DNA from: Candidatus Flemingiibacterium merdigallinarum
GTDB lineage: Bacteria > Bacillota > Clostridia > Oscillospirales > CAG-272
Direction of reading: 5' to 3'
Assembly: GCA_904386005.1 (NCBI GenBank)
Contig: CAJFKR010000010.1
Span: 1-47,295, forward strand
Length of the DNA stretch: 47,295 bases
The translations under genes were made by a program, and so were the position numbers. The notes under the pieces are model-generated. The model had not been told where the DNA came from and did not search any database. It saw nothing but the letters and a program-made list of their open reading frames with translations. Each line of letters begins with the position of its first letter. Positions within the stretch are counted from its first letter, which is position 1. This document shows, one piece after another, positions 1 to 8,181 of the stretch.

Positions 1-408
1 TACGAACGACAGTTACAGGAAACGAATACCAAGATTCGCAACTTGATAAATGCGATCCAACAGGGTGTTTTGACCAAATCCACGAAAGAGAGCCTTGAAA
101 AATTGGAGGCGGCAAAAGAAGAATTGGAAACCCGTCTTGCCAATGAGCAGTTGTCCAAACCTCCCAAAATCAGCGCCGAATTTATGACCTTCTGGCTCCA
201 CCGTTTCCGCAAGTTGGATGTCACCAAGCAGAGCCACCGGAAAATGCTGATAGACACCTTTATCAACGCGATTTTCCTGTATGACGATAAAATGCTGATA
301 ACATTTAACTACAAGGACGGCACAAAAACCATTACATTCGGCGAGGCTAAAGAAGCCGCTGAAAAAGCGGCTTCTGGTTCGGATTTGGAATGCTCACCGG
401 CACCATGA
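1..408 (+). CDS. Large serine recombinase, C-terminal fragment (5' end outside window)
   Basis: The frame is open from base 1, so only the last 135 residues are visible. They contain a Glu/Lys-rich helical stretch (roughly residues 15-55), then a basic segment around FWLHRFRK and the strand-forming region LITFNYKDG, ending in GSDLECSPAP. This layout is typical of the end of large serine site-specific recombinases carried by clostridial conjugative or mobilisable elements; the catalytic serine domain would lie upstream, outside the window. The stop is followed at once by a strong terminator. The gene marks one edge of an integrated element. The family call rests on the C-terminal pattern alone, so a related mobile-element recombinase subfamily is possible. 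Confidence 0.75.
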   Translation, partial: YERQLQETNTKIRNLINAIQQGVLTKSTKESLEKLEAAKEELETRLANEQLSKPPKISAEFMTFWLHRFRKLDVTKQSHRKMLIDTFINAIFLYDDKMLITFNYKDGTKTITFGEAKEAAEKAASGSDLECSPAP

Positions 409-442
409 AAAATATGCTCGGTTTATACCGAGCATATTTTTT
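409..442 (+). terminator. Intrinsic terminator after recombinase
   Basis: A 14-bp perfect stem with core ATGCTCGGT / ACCGAGCAT, a TTAT loop, and a T6 run. It begins directly after the recombinase stop codon. The A-run on the 5' side would also allow some termination from the other direction. Confidence 0.9.
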
Positions 443-504
443 CGTAATATTTTCGCAATATATAATCATTGTAATAATCAACACATAATATTATTAATAT
501 TTCG

Positions 505-533
505 TTGACAATCATGAATAATCATGGTATAAT
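505..533 (+). promoter_or_regulatory. Sigma-A promoter for first ABC pair
   Basis: Perfect TTGACA (505-510), 17-bp spacer, perfect TATAAT (528-533), 31 bp upstream of the first ABC start. Full consensus suggests strong, constitutive expression unless a repressor acts on it; no obvious operator palindrome overlaps it. Confidence 0.85.
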
Positions 534-564
534 GTCATTAACATAATATATTTCGGAGTAGATT

Positions 565-2310
565 ATGAAAAAGCATTTTGCGTCTTTGTTGTTTTATCTT
601 GAAACCATATGGAAAAGTGAGAAGCGTGTATTTCTCATCATCGCGGTATCAGTCCTGCTCGGAACGTTTACTTCATATGTGGGCATATATTTTCTGAAAT
701 ATCTTCTTGACTTTATCGAGGACGGCTCGTACCCGGTCGCGATTGTCTGGACACTTTTCTGCCTTGCCGTGATGAACCTCTCGGATAATATTTCGGGAGC
801 GCTCAGTCTCGCGCTTTCAAACGCGTATTACCGCATAAATACGCGTCTTCGCGCCAAGATATTGAATATCAGTACATCGGTAAGGTTTGAAGAGCTTGAG
901 AATCCCGAAACGCTTAATAATTTCGAGCTCGCGAATGAATGTCTGAATCAGAGCGTGTTTTCCAATTATACGCAGATTCTGGTAAATACGGTTTCGTCTG
1001 TCTTTGTCATCAGCGGAACTATATACATCACATTTGAAATTAAATGGTGGATGGCATTGCTCGCGCTCACTGTGACAGCTGTGAATACGGTGTGCAATGT
1101 CTTGCTGTCCAAAAACGAGATCGAGCGCTTCGAGGAAGAAACGACTGTATCAAAGCAGCTCGAATACAGCAGATTCTGGCTCACCGATATAAGCCGGGCA
1201 AAAGAGGTGCGCGCGTATTCGCTTCAAAGATATATCGTCGGCAAGCTGCGTGAATACAACGACAAGCTGTTTGCGGCGCTTCACAGCTTTACGATAAAGC
1301 AGAAAAATCCACGTCTCATCATTGAAATAATCAATTCGGTCCAGCTGCTTGCGGTATACGCCTTCTGCGCCTATCGCATGGTGTCTGACGGGATGAGCGC
1401 AGGAGATTTCATGCTCTACTCGTCGGCGGTTTTCACCTTCGGAGATTCGCTCGGCAATGTTACGAAAAGCGTTATCAGCTTTTGGCATACGAGCAGTCTC
1501 ATGATGAAGCTCACCGATGTTTTGAATATTGAGAAAAAGCTCAACGAGAAAATACCTTTTAATAAGGAACTACAGACAGTTGAATTCAGAAATGTGTCAT
1601 TTTCATACGCCGGCAGTGATAAAAACGCCCTTGAGGATATCAGCTTCATTGTAAACGCAAATGAGAAAATCTCGCTCATCGGTGAAAACGGCGCCGGAAA
1701 GAGTACGCTTGTCAAGCTGCTGCTCGGTCTGTATGTCCCGACAAAAGGCACAATTTACATAAATGGCGAGCCGATGGACACTGACAAGTATGACTATACT
1801 CCGATGTTCAGCGCGGTATTTCAGGATTATAAGATCTTCAGCTTTACAGTTGAGGCGAATATAAAAATGAACGAAAACCCCCTGACCGTAGCGGAAACAG
1901 CTAAAATCCGCGCTCTGACCTCATCAATGGGAATGCCGGAGCTTGATACTGATTCGTTTATCACACAGATTTTCTCGGACGACGGCATAGACTTCTCGGG
2001 CGGTGAAACACAGAAAATCGCGTTGATTCGAGCGCTGTATAAGAATTCACCGCTGATCATACTCGACGAGCCGACCTCCGCGCTGTCGCCGCAGAGTGAG
2101 TATGAGATCTATCACAATTTCAATTCTCTGACAAGTGAAAAAACGGTTTTCTTCATATCCCACCGACTTTCAAGCTGCCGGATATGCGACAGGATCATAC
2201 TGCTTCACAACGGAAAATTGGAAGCAATCGGAACACACGAAGAGCTTCTCGGATCATGCGAGCTGTATGATCGTATGTTCTCCGCTCAAGCGGAATTGTA
2301 CGCCGAATGA
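565..2310 (+). CDS. ABC half-exporter (TMD-NBD), first of pair 1
   Basis: A 581-residue ABC exporter half-transporter. The N-terminal half (about 1-320) is a hydrophobic membrane domain with repeated long apolar segments; the C-terminal half is the ATPase. Visible motifs are Walker A GENGAGKST near residue 373, Q-loop FQDYKIF, signature FSGGETQK near 477, Walker B LIILDEPTSAL near 497-506 with the catalytic Glu present, and H-loop ISHR. ATG at 565 follows a GGAG ribosome site. A second half-transporter follows 37 bp later, so the two probably form one heterodimeric exporter in the cytoplasmic membrane. Such pairs often export peptides or toxic compounds, but no substrate gene was found nearby. 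No accessory peptidase domain is present. Confidence 0.9.
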   Translation: MKKHFASLLFYLETIWKSEKRVFLIIAVSVLLGTFTSYVGIYFLKYLLDFIEDGSYPVAIVWTLFCLAVMNLSDNISGALSLALSNAYYRINTRLRAKILNISTSVRFEELENPETLNNFELANECLNQSVFSNYTQILVNTVSSVFVISGTIYITFEIKWWMALLALTVTAVNTVCNVLLSKNEIERFEEETTVSKQLEYSRFWLTDISRAKEVRAYSLQRYIVGKLREYNDKLFAALHSFTIKQKNPRLIIEIINSVQLLAVYAFCAYRMVSDGMSAGDFMLYSSAVFTFGDSLGNVTKSVISFWHTSSLMMKLTDVLNIEKKLNEKIPFNKELQTVEFRNVSFSYAGSDKNALEDISFIVNANEKISLIGENGAGKSTLVKLLLGLYVPTKGTIYINGEPMDTDKYDYTPMFSAVFQDYKIFSFTVEANIKMNENPLTVAETAKIRALTSSMGMPELDTDSFITQIFSDDGIDFSGGETQKIALIRALYKNSPLIILDEPTSALSPQSEYEIYHNFNSLTSEKTVFFISHRLSSCRICDRIILLHNGKLEAIGTHEELLGSCELYDRMFSAQAELYAE

Positions 2311-2347
2311 TATCGGATATAGAAAATTAAGGAGGGAAATAGAACAT

Positions 2348-4120
2348 ATGGCTTTCTTGACTGAAATAAAGAAAGTATTCACAACCGCCTTTGACTTGTC
2401 GGCTATGTTTATAAAAAACTGCAAAAAGCTACTGTTCATGGATATATTTCTCGGCGTCAGCCGCGAGATAAGCCAGCTTATAATCACCATACTGCCGTCT
2501 GTTGTGATTTGGTTGTGCATGAACCGGAGTTTTGGTGCCGCAATTGCGACAATCGCGGTTATGGTCATAGCTCTTACATTGCTGAAAACGCTTATCGAAT
2601 ACATTCAGCGGGATCTGTCGGACGAGTCGCTGCACGCGACGAATTCGCTGTACTATTATCTCAATGGCAAAAACATCAGACTTGATTTGAGTGACGCCGA
2701 GGACAGCTCGAGGATTGACGAATATTACAACGTATTTGACAACATATATAACTTCAGCGACGTGCATTACAGCATATTCTGCGTGCTTCTCTCAAAGCTG
2801 CTGTCATTTGCAATAATGAGCGCGTTGATTATAGCCGTTGATCTGCGCCTGTATGCGATAGTATTGCTGGAAAATATTATCATTCTGATTATAAACGCAA
2901 AGAAGGACAAGCTCGATCACGAATTTGATGAGGAGATATCAAAAAACACCAAACGTGTAAAGTATCTCTCGGAGCTTATGGACGACTTTGAAGCCGGACG
3001 CGACATCAGAATATACAACGCAAGCTCCATGGTATCGGATAAATACGCGAATGAACTGCAAAGCAGCAGAAAAATTGAGCTGAAAAAGCAGCGCTGTGAT
3101 TTTCTAATAGAGCTTGCGATAAGCCTGCTCGGACTTGGCGAGCTGTTCCTCATATATTTATTCGCGATAAACAAATATGCCTCCGGCGGGCTGCTGCTGG
3201 CAAGCTTCGTTCTGTATGTCAGCGCGTCAAAGCTGATATCCTCGTCGATAGCCGAAATCGTGTGGGTCGCGAGCATATTGCACACGGCGTCGATCTACTA
3301 CGATGATTTTGAAAAATATCTGAAAATCGAGGAGAGATTGCGCAATACCGGCGCTGATAAGCCGGTTGCCGGCGAAGCTGCGCCGTTTATCGAATTCAGA
3401 AAGGTCTCGTTCAGATACCCGAATCAGACCGAGTATGCGATAAAGGATTTCAGCTGCAAAATCGATTACGGCGAGCATATAGCGATCGTCGGAGACAACG
3501 GCGCGGGAAAATCCACCCTTGTAAAATTGCTTTTGAGACTCTACGACCCCACCGACGGGGAGATATATTTCAAAGGCAAAAACATAAAGGAATATGACTA
3601 CGATTCCTACCAGTCGGTGTTCGCGCCGGTATTTCAGGACTATGTACTGAACGCGTTCTCGATCCGCGAAAACCTGATTTTCGATTACAATGAACGCGAA
3701 GGACTTATCAAAGGCGCGCTTGAAAAAACCGGAATTTACAATAAAATTATTGAGCTCGGGCTTGACCGCCCCTACAGCCGGAGATTTTCCGAGGACGGCA
3801 TCGAGCTGTCGGGCGGAGAGGAGCAGCGGCTTGTCATCTCGCGCGCCTATTGCAAGAATTCAGAGGTGGTCGTGCTCGACGAGCCGACCGCGGCGATAGA
3901 CCCGCTGTCGGAGCGCAATTTGTTCCAGGATGTGTTTGACGGCATCGGAAGCACTACAAGCATAATGATTTCGCATCGGATGTCCTGCTCGAAATTTTCC
4001 AGTCGGATATTTGTGATGGAGCACGGAAAGCTTGCAGAGCAGGGGACGCACAGTGAGCTGCTCACTCTTGATCGGCTGTATGCCTCGATGTACCGCCGTC
4101 AAGCCGAATATTATTCCTGA
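2348..4120 (+). CDS. ABC half-exporter (TMD-NBD), second of pair 1
   Basis: The frame is open upstream to 2135, but that overlaps the previous gene. ATG at 2348 is chosen because GGAGG lies about 10 bp before it, giving 590 residues. A membrane domain is followed by an ATPase with Walker A GDNGAGKST near 382, Q-loop FQDYVLN, signature LSGGEEQR near 487, Walker B VVVLDEPTAAID near 507, and H-loop ISHR. The ATP-site residues are canonical, as in its partner, so neither subunit of this pair has an obviously dead ATP site. It is the last gene of a two-gene operon that ends in the terminator at 4172. Codon use is AT-rich like its neighbours in the first 8 kb and unlike the GC-richer genes further on. 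Confidence 0.9.
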   Translation: MAFLTEIKKVFTTAFDLSAMFIKNCKKLLFMDIFLGVSREISQLIITILPSVVIWLCMNRSFGAAIATIAVMVIALTLLKTLIEYIQRDLSDESLHATNSLYYYLNGKNIRLDLSDAEDSSRIDEYYNVFDNIYNFSDVHYSIFCVLLSKLLSFAIMSALIIAVDLRLYAIVLLENIIILIINAKKDKLDHEFDEEISKNTKRVKYLSELMDDFEAGRDIRIYNASSMVSDKYANELQSSRKIELKKQRCDFLIELAISLLGLGELFLIYLFAINKYASGGLLLASFVLYVSASKLISSSIAEIVWVASILHTASIYYDDFEKYLKIEERLRNTGADKPVAGEAAPFIEFRKVSFRYPNQTEYAIKDFSCKIDYGEHIAIVGDNGAGKSTLVKLLLRLYDPTDGEIYFKGKNIKEYDYDSYQSVFAPVFQDYVLNAFSIRENLIFDYNEREGLIKGALEKTGIYNKIIELGLDRPYSRRFSEDGIELSGGEEQRLVISRAYCKNSEVVVLDEPTAAIDPLSERNLFQDVFDGIGSTTSIMISHRMSCSKFSSRIFVMEHGKLAEQGTHSELLTLDRLYASMYRRQAEYYS

Positions 4121-4171
4121 AAAACGTACGTTCTATATGAGAATGAATTCTGTAGCGCTAATCGCATAATG

Positions 4172-4215
4172 AAAAGTGTGCTTTCGGCATTTAATACCGA
4201 GCACACTTTTTATTT
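4172..4215 (+). terminator. Intrinsic terminator after ABC pair 1
   Basis: AAAAGTGTGC pairs with GCACACTTTT, with an inner TCGG/CCGA stem, followed by a T-rich tail. The 3' arm shares ATACCGAGCA with the terminator at 409-442, so the two terminators flanking ABC pair 1 are partly alike. Confidence 0.85.
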
Positions 4216-4322
4216 TCGGATATATGCATAAATACGTGTCGGCTATAATGCATCAATTTCTCATACAATATACATCATAATCATTTAATATCACGATTAA
4301 TTCATGAATTGCTAATTTAATA

Positions 4323-4351
4323 TTGACATTTATAAACCATTGTGATATAAT
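4323..4351 (+). promoter_or_regulatory. Sigma-A promoter for second ABC pair
   Basis: Perfect TTGACA (4323-4328), 17-bp spacer, perfect TATAAT (4346-4351). It is identical in both hexamers and spacing to the promoter of ABC pair 1, but leaves a leader of over 100 nt before the ATG at 4471. Confidence 0.85.
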
Positions 4352-4383
4352 GCTATTGCATTTCGATATATACCTAAATTCAA

Positions 4384-4441
4384 CCATGGATTCACAATAT
4401 TTGAATTAAGTCCTTCAAATATAAATTCATGGCTTTTCGGT
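4384..4441 (+). promoter_or_regulatory. Leader hairpin upstream of ABC pair 2 (possible attenuator)
   Basis: A two-part stem: CCATGGATT pairs with AATTCATGG (one G-U), then, after a small internal loop, ATATTTGAA (4397-4405) pairs with TTCAAATAT (4414-4422) around an 8-nt loop. The stem is followed by CTTTTCGGTTTTT. The position inside the transcribed leader and the T-rich tail fit a weak attenuator or other cis-regulatory fold. The stem is AT-rich, so the terminator strength is doubtful, and it matches no riboswitch class known to me. Confidence 0.4.
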
Positions 4442-4470
4442 TTTTATAATATCGTACCAAGGAGATCAAA

Positions 4471-6231
4471 ATGAAAGTAAAAACTATGATATCCGCGTAT
4501 TTTCAGGCGATTTCCATGTATATCCGCAGGTCTCCGAACATTATCGGATTTGTTATAGTCTCATTGATTATTTCGATATTTCCGTATATAAATACGATAT
4601 TATTAAATATGATTATCGAAAGAATTCAAAATCAAGCGTATCAGATTTTGTTTGTATTGATTTTCGGATACGTCTTATTCGCGATAATCCGAGATCTAAT
4701 GAACAATTTGAACCAACAGTTTATATTCCGTGCGTCGAGGGAAATGTCAAACGCTCTCCAGCTGCAAATACATTCAAAAGTAATGAAGGTGAGCAGTCTC
4801 TCTTTCGAGGCCGAGCAGTGGTATGAACAGTACCGGAGAGTTGAACATATAACCGGCTGCGTGCATGATTTATTTATATCCACCGTGGCGCTGCTGTCAG
4901 CTGTTATAACCCTGATTACATATATAATTTACCTTTTCGAGCTCATCCCATTCTATTTTGCACTGCTGGGAGCACTGATCATCATCCCCGCGTTGATAAA
5001 ATCCTTTGTATTTTCGCGTCAGAGTTATTTTTCCGACCGAGCGGTTGACTCAAAGCGTCAGCGCGCCGGCGATATACAGGGGATGTTTCTGGATATCAAT
5101 ATATTGAAGGAAATCAAGCTGTTTTTCTCTGAAAGACATATCATCAATAGGCTGCGTGACAAGACAGACGAGGTGCAGAAGCAAAAGCGAAATATTGAGT
5201 TCAGATATTCATTCTACTGCACACTTATGTATCTGCTTGTCGGAGCAATCGTTTTTGTCATATTGTCATTGGTATATACAAGCAACAGCTCCGCGCAAAA
5301 TACTACGGCTACAATGATCACATTGATTCCGTTTATGCTGACGCTTGTTTCCTCATTCGATCAAACCTCAAATCATATGGACGGAGTCTTTTATTCCACG
5401 CAGGAATATCAAGAAATACGCGATTTTCTCATGGACAAAACGCATGAAGTGCAAACATCAGACGCTAAGCTGCCCTGCGACTTTTCGATACAGCTTGACC
5501 ATGTAACCTTCAGTTATCCGAATTCAATCGAGCCGGTTTTGCACGATATAACGCTGACGATAAAGCCTTATGAGACCGTAGCGTTAGTAGGACAAAATGG
5601 CTGCGGAAAAACCACGCTGCTCAAAGTTTTGGCAGGCTTGTATCCGCCTGAAAGCGGTGAAATTTATTATGACAGAATCAATGTGCAAAATATTGACCGA
5701 CATGAAATTTACGATAAAATATCATTCGCGTTTCAATCGCCGGTGAAATATCCGTTCTGTCTGAAAGACAACGTCTCACTGTTTGAGGACAAGCCGGAGC
5801 GATGCAAAATCGCGCAGGAAATGTTTGACGATACACTGTATCATGACGACAAAATACTCTCGCCCGGCTATACAAACAGCCGCAATGTATCCGGCGGACA
5901 GTGGCAAAAAATCGGGCTCGCCCGCGCGCTTGGAAATAATTCCTCGGTATATATTTTCGACGAACCGACATCGGCGCTTGACCCGATCGCCGAGATTGAA
6001 ATCTTCAACTCCTTTTTTGCTCATACAAAAGGAAAATGCGTCATTCTCTCCACCCACCGCCTCGGACTTGCGCGTAAAGCCGACCGAATTATCGTCATGG
6101 ACCGCGGCAGAATAATCGGGCAGGGAACTCACGACGAGCTGATTCAAAGCTGTATTGAATACCGCGAACTGTATGATTCGCAGAAGCAGTGGTATACAAT
6201 GAGAAATGAGGATGCCAAAGATGAAAAATAA
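4471..6231 (+). CDS. ABC half-exporter (TMD-NBD), first of pair 2
   Basis: 586 residues. ATG at 4471 lies 6 bp after AAGGAG. The N-terminal membrane domain shows long apolar segments (for example residues 20-60 and 135-175). The ATPase has Walker A GQNGCGKTT near 374, Q-loop region FQSPVKYPF, signature VSGGQWQK near 473, Walker B VYIFDEPTSALD and H-loop STHR, so the catalytic Glu and His are present. The Q-loop context (FQSP) differs from the FQDY of the other three island ATPases. It overlaps the next ABC gene by 11 bp, consistent with translational coupling and a heterodimer. The substrate is unknown; peptide or drug export is inferred only from the family. Confidence 0.9.
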   Translation: MKVKTMISAYFQAISMYIRRSPNIIGFVIVSLIISIFPYINTILLNMIIERIQNQAYQILFVLIFGYVLFAIIRDLMNNLNQQFIFRASREMSNALQLQIHSKVMKVSSLSFEAEQWYEQYRRVEHITGCVHDLFISTVALLSAVITLITYIIYLFELIPFYFALLGALIIIPALIKSFVFSRQSYFSDRAVDSKRQRAGDIQGMFLDINILKEIKLFFSERHIINRLRDKTDEVQKQKRNIEFRYSFYCTLMYLLVGAIVFVILSLVYTSNSSAQNTTATMITLIPFMLTLVSSFDQTSNHMDGVFYSTQEYQEIRDFLMDKTHEVQTSDAKLPCDFSIQLDHVTFSYPNSIEPVLHDITLTIKPYETVALVGQNGCGKTTLLKVLAGLYPPESGEIYYDRINVQNIDRHEIYDKISFAFQSPVKYPFCLKDNVSLFEDKPERCKIAQEMFDDTLYHDDKILSPGYTNSRNVSGGQWQKIGLARALGNNSSVYIFDEPTSALDPIAEIEIFNSFFAHTKGKCVILSTHRLGLARKADRIIVMDRGRIIGQGTHDELIQSCIEYRELYDSQKQWYTMRNEDAKDEK

Positions 6232-7984
6232 AGCCGACTCGCGGAAAAGAACCACCTTTGCTTCGATATTCAAGCTCGGTTTTTGCGAAAAACCGATCAA
6301 CATCCTGTGGCTGATACTGCTCTCGCTGCTGTTATCGCTGCTGCCGAGCCTTGAAATTTACATGATGGAAATTCTGGTCGATAAAATCAACCAGCTTGTT
6401 CCATACAGTCAGATTATCTCTGTTCTGATAATATACATCGCGCTGTTTTATTTCGCACCGCAGCTTTTTTCAAATGTCAAATCGGTCATCAAAATGTCGA
6501 TCAATTATTTACTCGACATCTCGCTGCGCACAAAAATTCTATGCAAAATAGCCCGTATCGGAATCAAAAATTTCGAAAGCGGTGAGCTTCCAAACAAAGC
6601 GTCGCGCGCTCTGAACAGCACCAAATCCGGTTTTCTGCGGCAATATGAAACTGTATTTGATATGACAGCGTCGCTGTTCTCGCTGTTTAGCATAATTCTG
6701 CTATATGGCATTGCCGGCGGAGGCATAATCGCGATATGCGTCATTTGTACAATAATTGTCGAATTGCTTCGGAAAAATGTGACCGACGATGATTATGAAT
6801 TCAGCAAATCAATTGACGAAAAGAGACGTTATAACAACGAGCTGAAAGCTCTTGTTATGGACAAATCGACCGCGCCAGAGCTGAATTTCTGCGTCATGCG
6901 TGAAAAACTTTTATCGCTCTATGAAGCCGGAAAAGTCGAGCTTGACGAGTTGGAATACCGGCATATGCTAAAGACGCGTAGAATAAATATAATCTTGCGG
7001 TTCATTGATCAAATCAAACATCTTTTTTGCTTTATTTATTTGTTCGTATTGTTTGTAAGTCAAATTATTGATGTGTCGCTCATGATCACCTTCGTATACG
7101 CGGTTTTCCGCATAAGCTCGCTGACCTCGTCGATAATGGGACTTTATCGAATCTACATATCTAATCGCAATATTTTCACCGATATCGACGACATTCTTTC
7201 GTTTGAAGAAGAAGCTGCCGATTATAAAACCGCTATAACAAGTCCCCCGACGATTGAATTTCGGAATGTCAGTTATAGATATCCGGCGCAGAACGAATAT
7301 GCCCTCTCTGATGTGTCATTTACGATAAAAGCCGGGGAAAGGGCGGTATTCTGCGGTAAAAACGGATCCGGTAAATCCACGGCTTTGCGATTGATTTTAG
7401 GCTATGACAAACCCGAATCGGGAGCGGTATTGATAAACGGAATCGAAGCACACCTCTCCTCGCACGCGTTGAGAGCGGCAAGCACCGCGTTATTTCAGGA
7501 TTACGCAAAATATGAGCTTACACTGCGAGATAATATCACCGCGAGCAATTTTGACAAGCAGGCGGATACCGACGAGTTTGATAAAACAATCAACTGGGCG
7601 GATATTGCCGGCATAATCGAAAAGGCTGCCAATCAGCTTGACACCGATATCATACATGGCGGCAATTTTTCGGGTGGTGAATGGCAGAAAATCGCGTTCG
7701 CGAGAACCAAATTCAAAGCTGGTAGGTTTGTCGCGCTCGATGAACCCAACTCAGCGGTAGACGCAAAATTCGAAATGGAAATGTATAAAAAATTCCTCGA
7801 GGTGTCATTTGATTCGACCTCGCTGGTCGTCAGCCACAGATTGCCGATCTGTCAGCTTTGTGACCGTATCATCGTGCTTGACAAAGGACGAGTCGTGGAA
7901 AATGGCAGCCATGATGAATTACTGCAAAAAGGCTCGGGATATTATCATTCGATGTATGTAACACAAGCAAATTTGTATTATTGA
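6221..7984 (+). CDS. ABC half-exporter (TMD-NBD), second of pair 2
   Basis: Three in-frame ATGs exist (6206, 6212, 6221). ATG 6221 is preferred because GAGG ends 9 bp before it, giving 587 residues and an 11-bp overlap with the upstream stop. A membrane domain is followed by an ATPase: Walker A GKNGSGKST near 379, Q-loop FQDYAKYEL, signature FSGGEWQK, Walker B FVALDEPNSAVD, and H-loop VSHR. The Walker B context has EPN where most family members have EPT or EAT. The gene closes the second ABC operon; a GC-rich hairpin follows at 8050. The AT-rich codon use continues to this gene and fades in the next one. Confidence 0.88.
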   Translation: MKNKADSRKRTTFASIFKLGFCEKPINILWLILLSLLLSLLPSLEIYMMEILVDKINQLVPYSQIISVLIIYIALFYFAPQLFSNVKSVIKMSINYLLDISLRTKILCKIARIGIKNFESGELPNKASRALNSTKSGFLRQYETVFDMTASLFSLFSIILLYGIAGGGIIAICVICTIIVELLRKNVTDDDYEFSKSIDEKRRYNNELKALVMDKSTAPELNFCVMREKLLSLYEAGKVELDELEYRHMLKTRRINIILRFIDQIKHLFCFIYLFVLFVSQIIDVSLMITFVYAVFRISSLTSSIMGLYRIYISNRNIFTDIDDILSFEEEAADYKTAITSPPTIEFRNVSYRYPAQNEYALSDVSFTIKAGERAVFCGKNGSGKSTALRLILGYDKPESGAVLINGIEAHLSSHALRAASTALFQDYAKYELTLRDNITASNFDKQADTDEFDKTINWADIAGIIEKAANQLDTDIIHGGNFSGGEWQKIAFARTKFKAGRFVALDEPNSAVDAKFEMEMYKKFLEVSFDSTSLVVSHRLPICQLCDRIIVLDKGRVVENGSHDELLQKGSGYYHSMYVTQANLYY

Positions 7985-8049
7985 ACCATCACCGCCGGAT
8001 AAAGTACGTCGATACAGGCAAAACTTGCCATATTATATCTAATCGATTT

Positions 8050-8080
8050 ATAACCGGACAGTCAGCCGTCCGGTTATATT
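8050..8080 (+). terminator. Probable intrinsic terminator after ABC pair 2
   Basis: A perfect 10-bp stem ATAACCGGAC / GTCCGGTTAT with an 8-nt loop, followed by ATTGCATTTT. The stem is strong but the T tract is interrupted. Confidence 0.65.
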
Positions 8081-8091
8081 GCATTTTGCTA

Positions 8092-8120
8092 TTGCAAAAC
8101 GCATGGATTTGTTATATAAT
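8092..8120 (+). promoter_or_regulatory. Sigma-A promoter for serine hydrolase
   Basis: TTGCAA (8092-8097), 17-bp spacer, TATAAT (8115-8120), about 60 bp before the ATG at 8182. Confidence 0.65.
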
Positions 8121-8181
8121 AATATCATAATATTAATTCGATTTGCTCACCGATTATGCAAATCGCGTCGAAGGGAAAAAA

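Larger units (their letters stand above)
4216..4470. other. AT-rich leader region without a gene
   Basis: Intergenic space between the two ABC operons. It holds the promoter at 4323-4351 and a long leader hairpin (4384-4432). Very short frames exist (for example 4386-4409, 7 codons) but lack ribosome sites; no precursor peptide gene was recognised. Confidence 0.6.

Noticed and set aside
4216-4470. Search for a small exported peptide (bacteriocin or RiPP precursor) beside the ABC pairs
   Set aside because: Only frames of 7-18 codons without ribosome sites or leader-peptide features are present.
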